Origin: Eutreptiella sp. 'Long Island Sound 2002'
Lineage: Eukaryota > Euglenozoa > Euglenophyceae > Eutreptiales > Eutreptiaceae
Direction of reading: 5' to 3'
NCBI GenBank assembly: GCA_964036045.1
Contig: OZ038381.1
Location: 136,492,306 to 136,556,305, forward strand
Length of the DNA stretch: 64,000 bases
A program made the position numbers and the translations under genes. The number at the start of each line of letters is the position of its first letter. The stretch's first letter is position 1. Shown here piece by piece: positions 45,343 to 55,849 of the stretch. The notes beneath the pieces were generated by a model. The model was not told the DNA's origin. It saw only the letters and a list, made by a program, of their open reading frames with translations, and did no database searches.

Positions 45343-45437
45343 CGGAACCGCGCGCGAAGCCCCGAGACGTATTGCACGAACCATCGTGCCTGGCCACCAC
45401 TGTTGTCCCGCAGCAACTGAATTGTCTTCACAGTCAA

Positions 45438-45695
45438 TCAATCATTGAGGGAGGCCTTTGGTGGTGTTGGCTGGTCCTTTGGGACAAACTTTGGTGGCCG
45501 CGGTGGGGATGGGGGTGGTGGCCCCATAAACATAATCGCCCCCTGCAAGGCAAGCGTGGCTGCAGCACGTGCTGCCGTTTCTCTGGTCGATGGGACCGGT
45601 AAGAGTACAGGTCCTACAACCTCATCTCCTTCGGTATCGTGGCCGGCACCCGGTACATCCACCTCTGTACGTCTAACATGTGGAAAATTAGCCAT
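45438..45695 (-). CDS. Small Pro-rich ORF, unit B
   Basis: Copy of 31284-31541 with identical length and stop (TGA). Differences include GEV to VDV and HGA to QGA. Frame conservation between copies is the only evidence that it is coding. Confidence 0.35.
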   Translation of the reverse strand: MANFPHVRRTEVDVPGAGHDTEGDEVVGPVLLPVPSTRETAARAAATLALQGAIMFMGPPPPSPPRPPKFVPKDQPTPPKASLND

Positions 45696-46259
45696 GGTCG
45701 TTGTAAAAAGAAAATAGCAAATTACATGTACTTAATATATGGGACATACGACCAGATATTAAATATAACAACACTGCACAGTATGCACAAAAGTCAACAG
45801 CAATAGATTAAGGTATATTGCAAACAATGTGTCCTGAAACTCCAATAGAATCAGACACGCCACAACAATAGAAACAGCACATCACCAAGCTCCAACTACA
45901 CCTGCATGCAAACACTCTAAGGCTTGCTGTATAGTACTCCTTAACGGCTGAAAACTGTGATTTTCCACAATACCACGGTGGCACCATTGTACATCAGGAT
46001 AGAAGAGCAACACGGCAGAAAGGCATAGAAAAATGTGACAGCAGACCACATGTAGAAAAGGTTTCAAAGTGTCATACTGCTATTATGTCACACAGCAGGG
46101 GGTCAAAATGGGACACTGTGAAGGTCTGGGCTCTACAAAGCCCAGCCAACGGAGAAACCCCAATCAGCACCCCTTAAGTACCAAGTACATGATTGCTCGG
46201 CTCTGCAGAGCCCAAGTTGTTGGAAAGTCCTAATGTAGGCGTGATTTTGGCACTTCCAT

Positions 46260-46556
46260 CTACATGATGCAGTGCCTTGTGTGGCAAGTGTCTTTGATCA
46301 TTGCCCACCAATCATGTCTGCACGAGTTGTATTCTTGATTCTTGTTCTTGCTGACCGAATCGGGGACAATGTTTAGGCTGACTATGTTAGAGAGTCGGAA
46401 AAGGTATACCACCTCACCGAGCGCCATGTCGCGTGGCCACTTGACCGCTGTATACATGAGCCAATTGTGATAACGGTGGTGTGCACACAGGGAATAACTT
46501 GTAGCCTGGGCTCTCCAGAGCCCAGAGATCTCAAATGTGTAATATTGGGGCCTCAA
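46260..46556 (-). CDS. ORF of unknown function, unit B
   Basis: Copy of 32106-32402, with F to L, F to S and A to P changes and no frame change. Same caveat about the internal palindrome (46506). Confidence 0.3.
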   Translation of the reverse strand: MRPQYYTFEISGLWRAQATSYSLCAHHRYHNWLMYTAVKWPRDMALGEVVYLFRLSNIVSLNIVPDSVSKNKNQEYNSCRHDWWAMIKDTCHTRHCIM

Positions 46557-46730
46557 ATGAGGTACACAACTGGTCTGGGCTGTGCAGAGCCCAACCTGAT
46601 GCAGAAATGCAAATTTGCACCACTATTTTAGCACATCCAAAAAACCAACTATCGCCCCTTTTTTCGCTAAAACGATAGGGCACTATGGGCCTCCTAAGTC
46701 AATCACCCAAACTTAGGGGGCCGCACCAAA

Positions 46731-46956
46731 GTGTGGGAATCCGTCACCCCAACACAAAACCCATTGTTTTGTCCAACAATTTTGGGGATTGTAGAGGCAT
46801 TGCGAATTGGCAACGCCTTCCCAGGATTCGCATACATGGCAATAGAGCACATGAAGCACCTCATGTTCCAAGTAGCCGACAAAGTGGCCGTGCACTCAAA
46901 CATTTTAAGAGATAGAAGTCAAGCAAAACAACAGGGAAATTACGGACCCCAGAAAG
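46731..46956 (+). CDS. Exon of unknown gene (unit B; broken in unit A)
   Basis: Reads NPLFCPTILGIVEALRIGNA, FPGFAYMAIEHMKHLMFQVA and HSNILRDRSQAKQQGNYGPQ before an AGAAAG|GTACTC donor at 46957. The unit A copy (to 32791) lacks bases in GCGAATTGGCAACGCC, which breaks the frame. The hydrophobic and amphipathic pattern looks like real protein. Following exons are probably those near 33258-33480 and 33542-33868 or their B copies. Family not recognised. Confidence 0.4.
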
Positions 46957-47457
46957 GTACTCCCCCCCCCTCTTATCTAGTAAGCGTATGGGCACAACGG
47001 TTCCGTCGCACCCCCAAGGGAACCTACCCCAAGCGACGTTTCCCTCGCCCCCCTCTCCCCCAAATACTAGACAAGAGACGCGCGACACGAAACAAAAGAG
47101 TGGACACGAGGGCATGTGCACCACAACATGACTAGGAAACTGCTTGCAAGGATGCATGTCAGGTGTGCTGAGGGACAGTGTGCCATTTTTCCGATGTGAG
47201 CATTTCGCTTTATAGAGGTGCACATGCTCAACACGGGCCACAAGAATGGGCTCTCCAGCTGCACGTTTGGCACCAGGCTTGGCTGCCACCTCGGCAGCAC
47301 ATTTGGCTGCACATTTGGGAGGCTTTGGCATGAGGTATGGTAGCCTTGGGGGCAGGCTTGGCAACACGTTTGGGAGGGGGCTCCAACCCTGTGGCAAGTA
47401 GATTGCCTCAAGAACATCGCAGGTGAAATATAGTTTTCCACGTTTGCCAAACCTCAT
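46861..47457 (-). CDS. Pro/Ala/Lys-rich ORF, unit B
   Basis: Copy of 32696-33292 with the same length, a few substitutions and no frame change. Confidence 0.3.
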   Translation of the reverse strand: MRFGKRGKLYFTCDVLEAIYLPQGWSPLPNVLPSLPPRLPYLMPKPPKCAAKCAAEVAAKPGAKRAAGEPILVARVEHVHLYKAKCSHRKNGTLSLSTPDMHPCKQFPSHVVVHMPSCPLFCFVSRVSCLVFGGEGGEGNVAWGRFPWGCDGTVVPIRLLDKRGGEYLSGVRNFPVVLLDFYLLKCLSARPLCRLLGT

Positions 47458-47706
47458 ACACTACGAGCACTCTTTGCCCACACCATCTCAGTGTCGGACA
47501 CGTTGTCACTGTCCTCTTCAACACTACTTGGGGGACCACTATCAACAAATGTCAACAGAAGTCAACATGTCAACAATGACACATGAGAATGTGTTAGAAT
47601 TTGTTGTAGTCAGTGAGGCATGCGATGACAACTGTGATCCTAACCCCTAAGTACCAAACCCATTACTATCACCCTCCAGGTCACATAGTTTTCCGGTATT
47701 TGGCCA

Positions 47707-48033
47707 GTGGCATATCAAGTAGTAATGACCACTGTGACCGATACTAACCATCTCGCTTTACTTGGACAGTAGATGGTTGTGGGGACGCAGCTTGAGCGAA
47801 CACCCCGCGACAATGCTACAGCTGTACAGGGGAGCAGTGTTGCTGGGGCTATCTAGGCCAGTCAATCCCCCTCGCAAATGGGGAACAAGTCTCGTGTCAC
47901 ACGGAAAATGGGTAGTATCAAGGACTCGACAAGTGTACTGGCCATGGCAAACTACGTGGATTCTCGCCGGATCAAGGTGAATCGCAAGGAATTGACGATT
48001 GACAGCACCATGGAATCTCGCGTCGCAATTTGA
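47707..48033 (+). CDS. Unit B copy of the Gln/TAG exon
   Basis: Colinear with 33542-33868. TAG at 47770-47772 and 47854-47856 replace CAG of unit A; otherwise open to TGA 48031-48033. Under the standard code this would be a pseudogene with two stops; under UAG = Gln it is intact and differs by a single amino acid. Confidence 0.45.
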
Positions 48034-48108
48034 TCAACATAACGGGCTACTTTTCTTGCCCTGTGTGATGTGCCATGCTGTTGCGTTCAGTAGGTAGGAG
48101 CCCTGTGG

Positions 48109-48600
48109 TTGATTGGAGGCCAACATAGCGTTGCGGCGTGTGATGAAATTTGCAAGGATGTCACAGCAAGGATGGGCGAGGTCAATCAATGGATGACCAA
48201 TTTAGACGTGCGCATCATCAAGTTTAATACATCCGTTGAGATCAGGCGAAAGCTGGCTGGACAACACAATAGGGCGCGACAGAGTGGACGTGAGAGCAGC
48301 GTACCCCTACTGTTGAACAATTTCCTACAACTGGCGGCTGAGGACACACAGTATAAGAAGACAGTTGTCACCTTGATGTATATATATATGTGGCAATAGT
48401 GGCAATAGTGGCAATAGTGGCAATAGATATATGAGGCAATAGTGGAGGCGGGGCTGACTGCGAAATCCGGCAACACGGAGACAATCGTCAAGCAAATGAG
48501 GCCAGCTGCCCATATGGCCCTGACGTGTGGTACCACCTTCACGGACGCACTCGGCAAAATGGTTGAACGCAAGCAGGTGATTGCCCTTTATACAATGTGA
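48109..48600 (+). CDS. Unit B copy of the (WQQ)4 protein
   Basis: Same frame and the same four TAG codons (48397, 48406, 48415, 48424), ending at TGA 48598-48600. One Cys codon of unit A (TGT) is Tyr (TAT) here. The downstream half is conserved without frame change. Confidence 0.5.
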
Positions 48601-48612
48601 TGCTTTGCCGGA

Positions 48613-48870
48613 ATGCAACCTGAAAATTTTTGGCGCGTATGCAACTACATGGCCTCGCCGAAGAGTACAGTATCAAGCTTCTAGAAGCTAGCAAAGGAGC
48701 TCCGCGCTGGGGAATTGTGGTGGTATCACTTTGGTCATCCCGACACGCCAGTTGAGCGCATCCACCCTTCAAGACGTATGCTATTGCCTTGCAAGTCCCC
48801 TGTCTTTCGTTGTAAGACATTGTAGTGCAACCCTGATTCAATGGGCCGCTGCGACAGGGAGCCTAGATGA
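48613..48870 (+). CDS. Small ORF continuing through TAG, unit B
   Basis: Copy of 34444-34701 with TAG at 48682 (CAG in A) and 48823 (shared), ending at TGA 48868-48870. Confidence 0.4.
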
Positions 48871-49176
48871 AGTGTAATAACCGACTTTAGTGTAGCACCA
48901 AGCAATTTGAGTTTGCCCTGCGTGCGGAGCCCAGGATCCCATGGGATGCAGCTTGACTGGATCTACATAGACGCTGTGCTTGTTGGACCTTCCGCAACTT
49001 CACTGATGTTGACTGGTGCAACGTTGCGTGATGGTGTCCAAGCCCCCCCCCCCCCTGGACACCCCCGGCCCGAGCTCCGCCTCGTCACCCCGAGCCTCCA
49101 GGATGCCTAGCTTCTCGCCACCACCGCTACCCCTGCAGACGCGTCCCGCCCCCACCCCCCAGGCCGACGCCTCATC

Positions 49177-49657
49177 ATGCTCCGGGACCTGGAGTCCATC
49201 GGGGACACGCACCTGATGGCGGCCAGTGTGCATCTCACCCATCTCCTCGTCACGCCCATCACCCTGACGCCCCAGATGATCCGCCGCCGTGTCGGCATCG
49301 CCACGGTGGACGAGTCCGTATGGGCCTCCCTCTTCACCTCCAGTGCGGACCGCACGTACCTGGACACCAGCACAGTGCTGCCCTAGTGGTCGGGCACCTT
49401 GGCAAGCACGCGGCGTGATGGCTCCCCAATCGAGAGGTCCAGCGACGTCTGTGACGCCTCGGCGCCCGCCGTCACCCCTACCCAGACCGCTCCCAGGGAC
49501 AGGCCCAAGAAGGACGCCAAACGCCCCCGCCAAGGGGACCACCGGGACACGCACCGGGCACGCCCCCCCGCCGTGGGACCCCTCAAGCGCGGCGGTGGTG
49601 GTCTTGCGGCCGGGCCAATGGCAGCCTCAGCTCCCTGCCCCGTAGCCAGTGCCCGCT
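49177..49657 (+). CDS. Retroelement ORF1-like segment, unit B
   Basis: ATG 49177, reads through TAG 49384-49386 (CAG in unit A) and goes on with the same protein as unit A: SSDVCDASAPAVTPTQTAPR, then the basic RPKKDAKRPRQGDH region. Between the copies, most differences around the TAG are synonymous (CTG/TTG, GCC/GCA, CGC/CGT), suggesting that the element was under selection for its protein. Confidence 0.5.
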
Positions 49658-49846
49658 CCCCCGCCAGCCCTAGGTGGAGCCCGCGGCGCGGACACGGCCC
49701 CCTTCGATGCCACCGTGCGCCGCTGACTGCACCTCCCCCGTATTCTCCCGCGCACCATCAGCCCCTTCGCCCCTCTCCTCCGCGTGGCTCAGTCCATCGC
49801 TTAGACCCACACCCTCCGTCATGCGGTTGACCACATCCCCAGCCAG

Positions 49847-51617
49847 ATGCACGCTTTCCTGCCCTTCCTCCCTCTAGAACACACAGAGCCCCCGTCTCAG
49901 ACAGGACTATGGATGGCTTGCTTGGCCTGCGGCGCCCTCTTTGCACTCCACACGCGCTGCCAACCCCCCCAATGCCCACACTGCTCCACCCAGGGTGGCC
50001 TAGCCCTCCTATGCCCCCCCCCCCCCCCTTGCACCCTCCCCTGAAGCCAAGCTTCGTGTTCAGGCGCGCGCGCACCTCCCTCCTGCGGTCTGGCGGCCGC
50101 TTTTGTTATTCCCCACCTCCTTATGGCACATGGTTGCCTCCAGCACCATCCATTGGCTGTCTGGCACACGCGAGCACATGCTCCGCCACCACGATGTTGC
50201 ACTCGTGACCCCCCCTTTCTTCAACCCCCAGGGTGACATGCTATGGTTCTGGGACGCGGTGCGGCAACGACCGCCGGCGCCTACCGGCATTCTCTGCTAC
50301 ACGCGCCGGGGACATGAGTGGTTCCTGGACTGCAACCCCCCCCCCCCTGTCGTGTTCGTCATGACCCCCCACTGCCCCCTATGCGGGTGACCAGAGCGCC
50401 CGGCAGCTGTCGTCCAGGGCCCCTCTGGCCACTCCCACTACCCTGGGTTCTTCTGCACCTCTCCCCGACCCCTCAGTGCCACCTGCCGTACGGACCTAGC
50501 GGACCGGTCCTCCTCCGATGTGACCGGGGTCCTGGTCCCGAACACGATCCCGGTCTCCCTCACCGCCGGTGAGCGTAGCTGCTTCTCGTCGGCAGTGGTC
50601 CCAGTTGCCCCCCCTCCCCACACGGCAGTTGCACGTTGGTTCCTTGACCCGCCCACCCCACCACTTGTCCCCACCATCTTGTATTGCAACAACCTCGGTG
50701 GTGTAGAAACCAAAACCGAGGACCTTGAGAACCACCTCCTGTCAATGGACATAGGCTACGGCCTATATCAGGAGACCTTGTCGGATCCCAGCCTACGCCA
50801 CAGCATCCCTAGGCGTTATGGCTATGTCATCAGCCGCACGCAAGGGGCGGGTACAGGGTTCCTGATACTTTGGGCTTAGGCTTTGGTTAAGGGACCCTCC
50901 ACCCCCCACGTAGCCATGGACTGCACTGACTGGTATGGTGCTCTCCTCCTGATCTCCATACACCTCCGGCCCCACTACAGCTTCGCTGAGAAGAAGGGCG
51001 TGCTCCAGGCGATTAAGCAGCTCGTCGCCCTATTGCGCCCCCAGGCCACCATCATGGGTGGATATTTCAATTGTGAGGCGTTCGGAGACACCTCCCCGCT
51101 GTACTACGCGCTGCGCAGCGCGACACTTTTTCAAGAATTTCACTTGGCACACCCCCCGGGCACCTTCACCAACTGGACGGTGGTCGATGGGGTGCAACGA
51201 TGCACAGGCATTGACCACATCCTCACCTCGCCAAACGTTCCCCCCCTCCACTCCACCCTCCTCCCCTCTCACAGCACCCACATGGGCCTAGTTACCACCA
51301 TCGACACTCATGATCCAGCCGCACAACCGTTCCACTGGAAGCGCTTCAAATGGCGCTTACTAGAACCTGCCCGCGCCACACAGCTCTCGGGCCTGATAGA
51401 CGCGGTGTGGGCCTGGGTCACCCTTTACCCCGCCCCCCCAAACCATTATGTCCGCGCTATGTGGCACCATGCGTCATCCATCGTGCCCCGACCCCCCTCG
51501 GCAGCCACAGCCATGAAACGCCTGCGCGCCCTGACCCCCCCCTATCCCAAACTCGCCTATAGGAGCTATCCCGAGTGCTTCGCGAGACGGTTGCGGAGCG
51601 GGGGCGTGAGCGCCTAG
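49847..51617 (+). pseudogene. Retroelement finger and APE endonuclease, unit B
   Basis: Same order as unit A. The endonuclease frame is intact from 50520 through TAG 50877-50879 to beyond IDHILTSPNVPPLHS (51211-51255), with H-S-T-H as probable catalytic His. Two defects are specific to this copy: GDFN is GYFN (51058-51069), losing the catalytic Asp, and 27 bases are missing after CTDW. The frame changes at the C run near 51536. A TAG at 49802-49804 replaces a Glu codon of unit A just upstream. Confidence 0.7.
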
Positions 51618-53233
51618 CGGTCACCTTAGCCAAAGTGGTCGTCACCGGCACCACCCGCAGCGCCTTGCGTCTGCCTGCTCAACCCCTCAAACCCCTATCT
51701 CGCATAGCCCCCAACCCCCGCACCACCCTCTCCACCCCAGACGCCCTCAAGGCAGAGATTGACAATCAGGCTGCAATGAACGTTCAGCACCGCCATCTGG
51801 TGCTGGACGATCACTGGCTCCATGCGCACACCGACCCACAGTGTTGGGAAACGTTTTTCAACCCGGTCCTTGACCTACCCGTACGGGTATTGCTGCAGTT
51901 CCTCCGGCTGAGGCATGGCAAGGGAGCTGGGAGTACAGTCAATCCACGCCGTGGCCACCACTCCAGGTCTGTTCAAGGCAGCTTGTGGCTTAGCGATCGA
52001 GAAGATGTCGAAGCACATCGCAGACTGCTTGTGAGACCAGTGTTGAACGCAGCTGTTGAGGTGTATGGTGGCGAGGTGGCAAAGGTCAATGTCGTCAAGA
52101 GCTCGAAATGTGGAGAATTTTGGGCGTACGATGGATCGGTGGCCGCAGGACCCAATGAGATCAAAATGCCGAGGTACAATCTCGTCATCGCCGAACACTC
52201 TGGGGATTCGTTCGTTGTGGAACAACGCTTACGTTCGCAATTGGAAGATTTATACCCAACAGCTTTGCGCATGGCTGTCTACCATCTGGGACGCAAAGAA
52301 GACCCGTATTTGTTCGAGCAGTCAACTCTGTTGCCTGTGAAGACCCATGGTGTGGGCCCTGCCGTGCCGAACTTCCTCACGCAAAAGTTGTTCACTAAAG
52401 GTCTGTGGCTCGGTTCGGCTATCCTGTGGTGGTTGGTGAATCAGCTGGAGGACCCCAACAACGACACGGATGAAAGTCACACGGATATTGATGCATCGCG
52501 CTGCCTGTGGGCACTGTACTACGGCCGCCGCCCCGACTTGATCAGTGTGGGCTGTATTGACTTGCCTGTCCCGTTGAATTGCGCAAGGGGTGTAATATCT
52601 GATGGTCCCTACAATGCACCTGATGTGGTGAACCTGCTGAAGACAAACGTCCGGAAAGGGGACACGGAGGAGGATGTTGAGTGGCGGAGTGTCATGCACT
52701 GGGCAAGCACGGGCCAGCCGCTGTTCCAGCGGCAGGAGTCCCCTTACCAGGCAGCTGACGCGGACAGTAGTGAGGAAGAAGTCCAGGAGGTGCCGGATCC
52801 GCAAACTCCCAAACCGAAGGGGGAAACCGATAAACAACGGCAGATGGAGTAGGAGAAAGCTGAGCGCGAGTTGCGGAAGCAAGCGGAGGCGCGGGAGCGG
52901 CAACGTAAAAAGGAAAGGAAGGAGAAGGAGAAGAAGGCCAAAGAGGACGAGCGAGCATATCGCAAGCGGAAAGAAGAAGAGGATAAATTGGCACCGGCAT
53001 CCGATGCGGCGTTGCCATCGCAGAAAAAAGGGCAGCCGAGGGCCTCCAGGCTACCGTGCAACGTGCTGTCCGGGTTGGCTTATGCAAGAGCAACGGCAAG
53101 AGCAACGGCACGTGACTTGAGGCCCCACATAACCCCCCCCCCCCAAAATAGGCACCGGGTCTTATTTTTGGCCCAGTTGGTGGCGGTAGCAGGCGGGGTT
53201 CTTATTTTTGGGGGCGGTTCCTATTGCGTTTGA
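51575..53233 (+). CDS. Chimeric ORF: retroelement linker fused to the unknown protein, unit B
   Basis: The 4.1-kb deletion joins retroelement sequence (LRETVAERGRERLAVTLAKV, LDDHWLHAHTDPQCWETFFN) to the unit-A type gene at 51911. A one-base difference (CCAGGTCTG versus CCAGGCGCTG) puts SLWLSDREDVEAHRR in frame with the retroelement part. The frame is open for about 425 codons to TAG 52850-52852 and, with TAG as Gln, to TGA 53231-53233. Expression is unknown; a chance fusion in a dead copy is equally possible. Confidence 0.4.
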
Positions 53234-53308
53234 CACCTCCTCCTGCCTTCAAAAAAAAAGATTTCAACTTCCTATTCAAGCATAATTGTGCTAATATTTC
53301 TACCACAG

Positions 53309-53643
53309 AGGTGGAGCCTAAGCTGAAAGGCAAAGGGTTGTCAATCAGAGGCAGACGGGTGTTGGTGACACGCATTGTCTCCAAGGCTCACAGCTTAACC
53401 ATCAGTGCTAGCAATGCCAAACGACATGAGGTCTTCAAAAAGATGGGCTATCTCCCTGCTAACCCATCTCACATCAAGGTGCGGGTTCTGCCCTCTTACA
53501 CTTTTGTACCAATGTCTGAGGTGGAGCACGATGTTCAGCTAATGGTAGCTGCAAGGGCTCAAGCAGGGCCTAAACCTGATCCTGTCTGCAACCTGCCAGC
53601 AGCAAAGCGCCAAGCTACCATCACTTCCTGTTTCCGCAAGTAA
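53309..53643 (+). CDS. Unknown basic protein with C-terminal PIP-like motif, unit B
   Basis: Same protein as 43246, ending in KRQATITSCFRK just before TAA 53641-53643, the usual C-terminal place of PCNA-binding boxes. If TAA is Gln, the frame goes on to TGA 53890-53892 through UTR-like repeats, so here TAA may be a stop or the end may be decayed. Differences from unit A are few (A to S, D to H, L to H). Confidence 0.4.
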
Positions 53644-53892
53644 GTGATGCACAAAAAAAAATCTTCGGTGTTCCCCGCTTTTCTCTTGCTTGTGTCCAAG
53701 GTGGTTCTTATTTTTGGCCCGCGCGGTGGAAAGACCCAGGTGGTTCTTTTTTTTGAGGCGGTTCTTAGTTCGGGGAACGTTCTCATTTTTTGGGCGGGGG
53801 TTTACCGTTGGATCATGACTGTCGCTGGACCATATCGGACATACGACCACTGGCACAAACTGTGTGACTGTGCTGGAGTTGTGAGGGCTTGA

Positions 53893-55410
53893 TGTGACTG
53901 CGCCTTTCCCATGCAGTCCCAAACACCTGTTCTATCCAGGGGACAGTGAATGATGTGCCCTGTTTGTCTCTGTACGTGTTTGTGACTGAATTTTAATGTC
54001 ATTTTTTCAGTTTGCATTGAGCTAGGCTCTGCCGAGCCCAGCTTTCCCGATATTATTGATTTGCCCCCGAATATGGCGATTTTTGTACTGCTGGGCCCTG
54101 CAGAGCCCGGCATACTATCTTAGTCAAATTGGCAGGGTGTGCAGAGGGTTACGGTGTTGTCCTCATCTCAACAGCGTACAACGGTCCCTGTGAGTTTGGT
54201 TGTAAGAACGCAACATTCTGCTTTAGCATTTCTTTTGGTACGTCCCTCGTTGACACAGTGTATGAGCCGTCAAGTTTGATCGCGATTTTGGTGAATATAC
54301 GGTGCCAAGTTTGTGTCTATGAACCCCAGATGCTTTGTTTATGTGCTATTTTTTCAACAACCCATGCACTACAAACCCCAGATGCAATATGTACCCTCGA
54401 TTGAGTGCTGACGTGGTTTGTTACCTGTTCCTGGGCCCTGCACAGCTCAAGCAAGTGTGTCTGCCATTTCGAGTTTAACAGGTATGCCCAGAGTCCAATG
54501 TCCAATGTGTATACTGGTCATAGGTTTGCCACTATTCACTGGGCGACGTTACATTTGGCGCTGTCATGTATGCCCCAATTTCATTGATCTGTCTGGCCAG
54601 TTTTTTTCATTTCTCCGGCGGTTGACAGTGCGCATTTTGGGCACTGCTTTGCCACTACCCGCTGTGCGATGATACATTTTTTTGTGCCATTTGCGACTGG
54701 TTTTCGTTGGTGTCGACCAGAGTGTCATCATATTTCCTCATTCGCTCGGGATTTAGAAGGGGGAACAGGCTTTGCATGTCCAGGTGTTAGTAGGTGCTTA
54801 TGAACCACATCTGGGGACACATCAGTCTGTAGTCAGTACAGCACCAATTCTAGAGTTCTGACGGACCTCCTACGGCGCATGTAAAGGTTTTTACAATTTC
54901 TGTGCTTTGTTTTCTGTGTGTTTACGCTTCATACTCATCGACTAGAATGTATGCAGCTTCCATGCCTTGTCTATGACTAGTGCTGTGGTGGTCTTTGGCA
55001 TACATGGGGACTGCAATTTCCGGGGGGGGGGGGGGGGGGGGCAGGACCATACACCGCGCCGCTTATGGTATCCATTACCACACTCGTGGTCCGGCGTGTT
55101 TATCATTATCGTAATTCATGGGGGCTTTCTGTTGTTTCTATTGATCTGGGTTCTGCCAAGCCCAACCGGTAGGAATTCCATACTTTAGGCCCTGTTACTA
55201 CTTGTTTGCCTGTACATTGGTGTGCAACCCTGTATTATTACCCCTGTTTATAGTAAATTTCCTGGTTCTGGGCTCTGCAGAGCCTAGCCCGTCGAAAATG
55301 CTTGTTTGCACCCTCCTTTCACACAAGTGTTGTTATTTGTTGTTCTAGGGTACACCTTCTTCACAAAGGTCGATGTATGGTCATCATTGCCGTCACAATT
55401 CTACGATTGC
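53893..55410. other. Spacer of unit B, same content
   Basis: Copy of 43830-45342. The G run at 55022-55041 is longer than in unit A, showing that such runs change quickly or are hard to assemble. Confidence 0.4.
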
Positions 55411-55713
55411 TACGACAACCGTGCCGCGTGCCGTTGACAAATACGTGCTCCATTGGTCATATCAGACAGTGAAACATAGTTTTATGGCAGTAATGGTCCA
55501 TTTTCCGTATTTCATACCTCAAAATGGGGAAAAACTGTGGCTGCGCTTGCATGTGGTGGGGGCCCAAAATGGTGCTTTTTTGCTGCTTTGCACCCCTCAA
55601 TTGCGCGTCACTGCTCCTCCGCATACACCCTGGGTGGGAACAACCCCTCCATTGCGCTCAGGTATGCAGCAGAGAGGCTAGGCTCTGTGCACAAGATTTT
55701 TTTTTTGAAAAAA

Positions 55714-55835
55714 GGATAGGGGGCACTATGGGCCTCCTAAGATTGACTCCCACACACTTTGTGTGGCCCCTTAAGTTGGGGTGATGCACTCCCACACGCT
55801 TTGTGTGGCCCCTTGAGTTGGGGTGATGGACTCCC
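55714..55835. repeat. GGGCACTATGGGCCTCCTAAG element and 44-bp pair
   Basis: The word GGGCACTATGGGCCTCCTAAG-like also occurs at 32524 and 46678. Here it is followed by two copies (period about 44) of CTCCCACACACTTTGTGTGG..GTTGGGGTGAT, whose reverse complement resembles the sequence after the word at 32545. Confidence 0.6.
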
Positions 55836-55849
55836 ACAACCCAAGCACT

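Larger units (their letters stand above)
48978..51910 (+). mobile_element. 3'-truncated non-LTR retrotransposon, unit B copy
   Basis: Colinear 5' half: ORF1-like segment, finger and endonuclease in the same orientation. It ends at CCTCCGGCTG (51901-51910), where 4.1 kb including RT and RNase H are missing relative to unit A. The GDFN motif of the endonuclease is GYFN here. Confidence 0.85.
27394..55290. repeat. Dispersed ~18-bp palindrome GGGCTCTGCAGAGCCC
   Basis: Perfect or slightly imperfect copies of CTGGGCTCTGCAGAGCCCAG occur near 27394, 27514, 29911, 31972, 32042, 32352, 32421, 34747, 41108, 41180, 41352, 41423, 41598, 41668, 43958, 44026, 45081 and 45199, and at the matching places of unit B (46126, 46198, 46506, 46575, 48917, 54022, 54093, 55147, 55269). 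I saw none outside 27.3-55.3 kb. They lie between, not inside, the better-supported ORFs, and often follow ATTACCAATTT. Confidence 0.85.
45343..55410 (+). repeat. Tandem duplication, unit B (10,068 bp)
   Basis: Same start and end sequences as unit A, followed at 55411 by unique TACGACAACC. Missing A bases 37753-41849 (about 4.1 kb). The segment 48978-49645 is in the orientation opposite to unit A. Otherwise colinear, with small indels mainly in homopolymers. Confidence 0.95.

Noticed and set aside
31189-55410. Units A and B as long terminal repeats of one giant element
   Set aside because: They are directly adjacent with no interior between them, so this is a tandem duplication.
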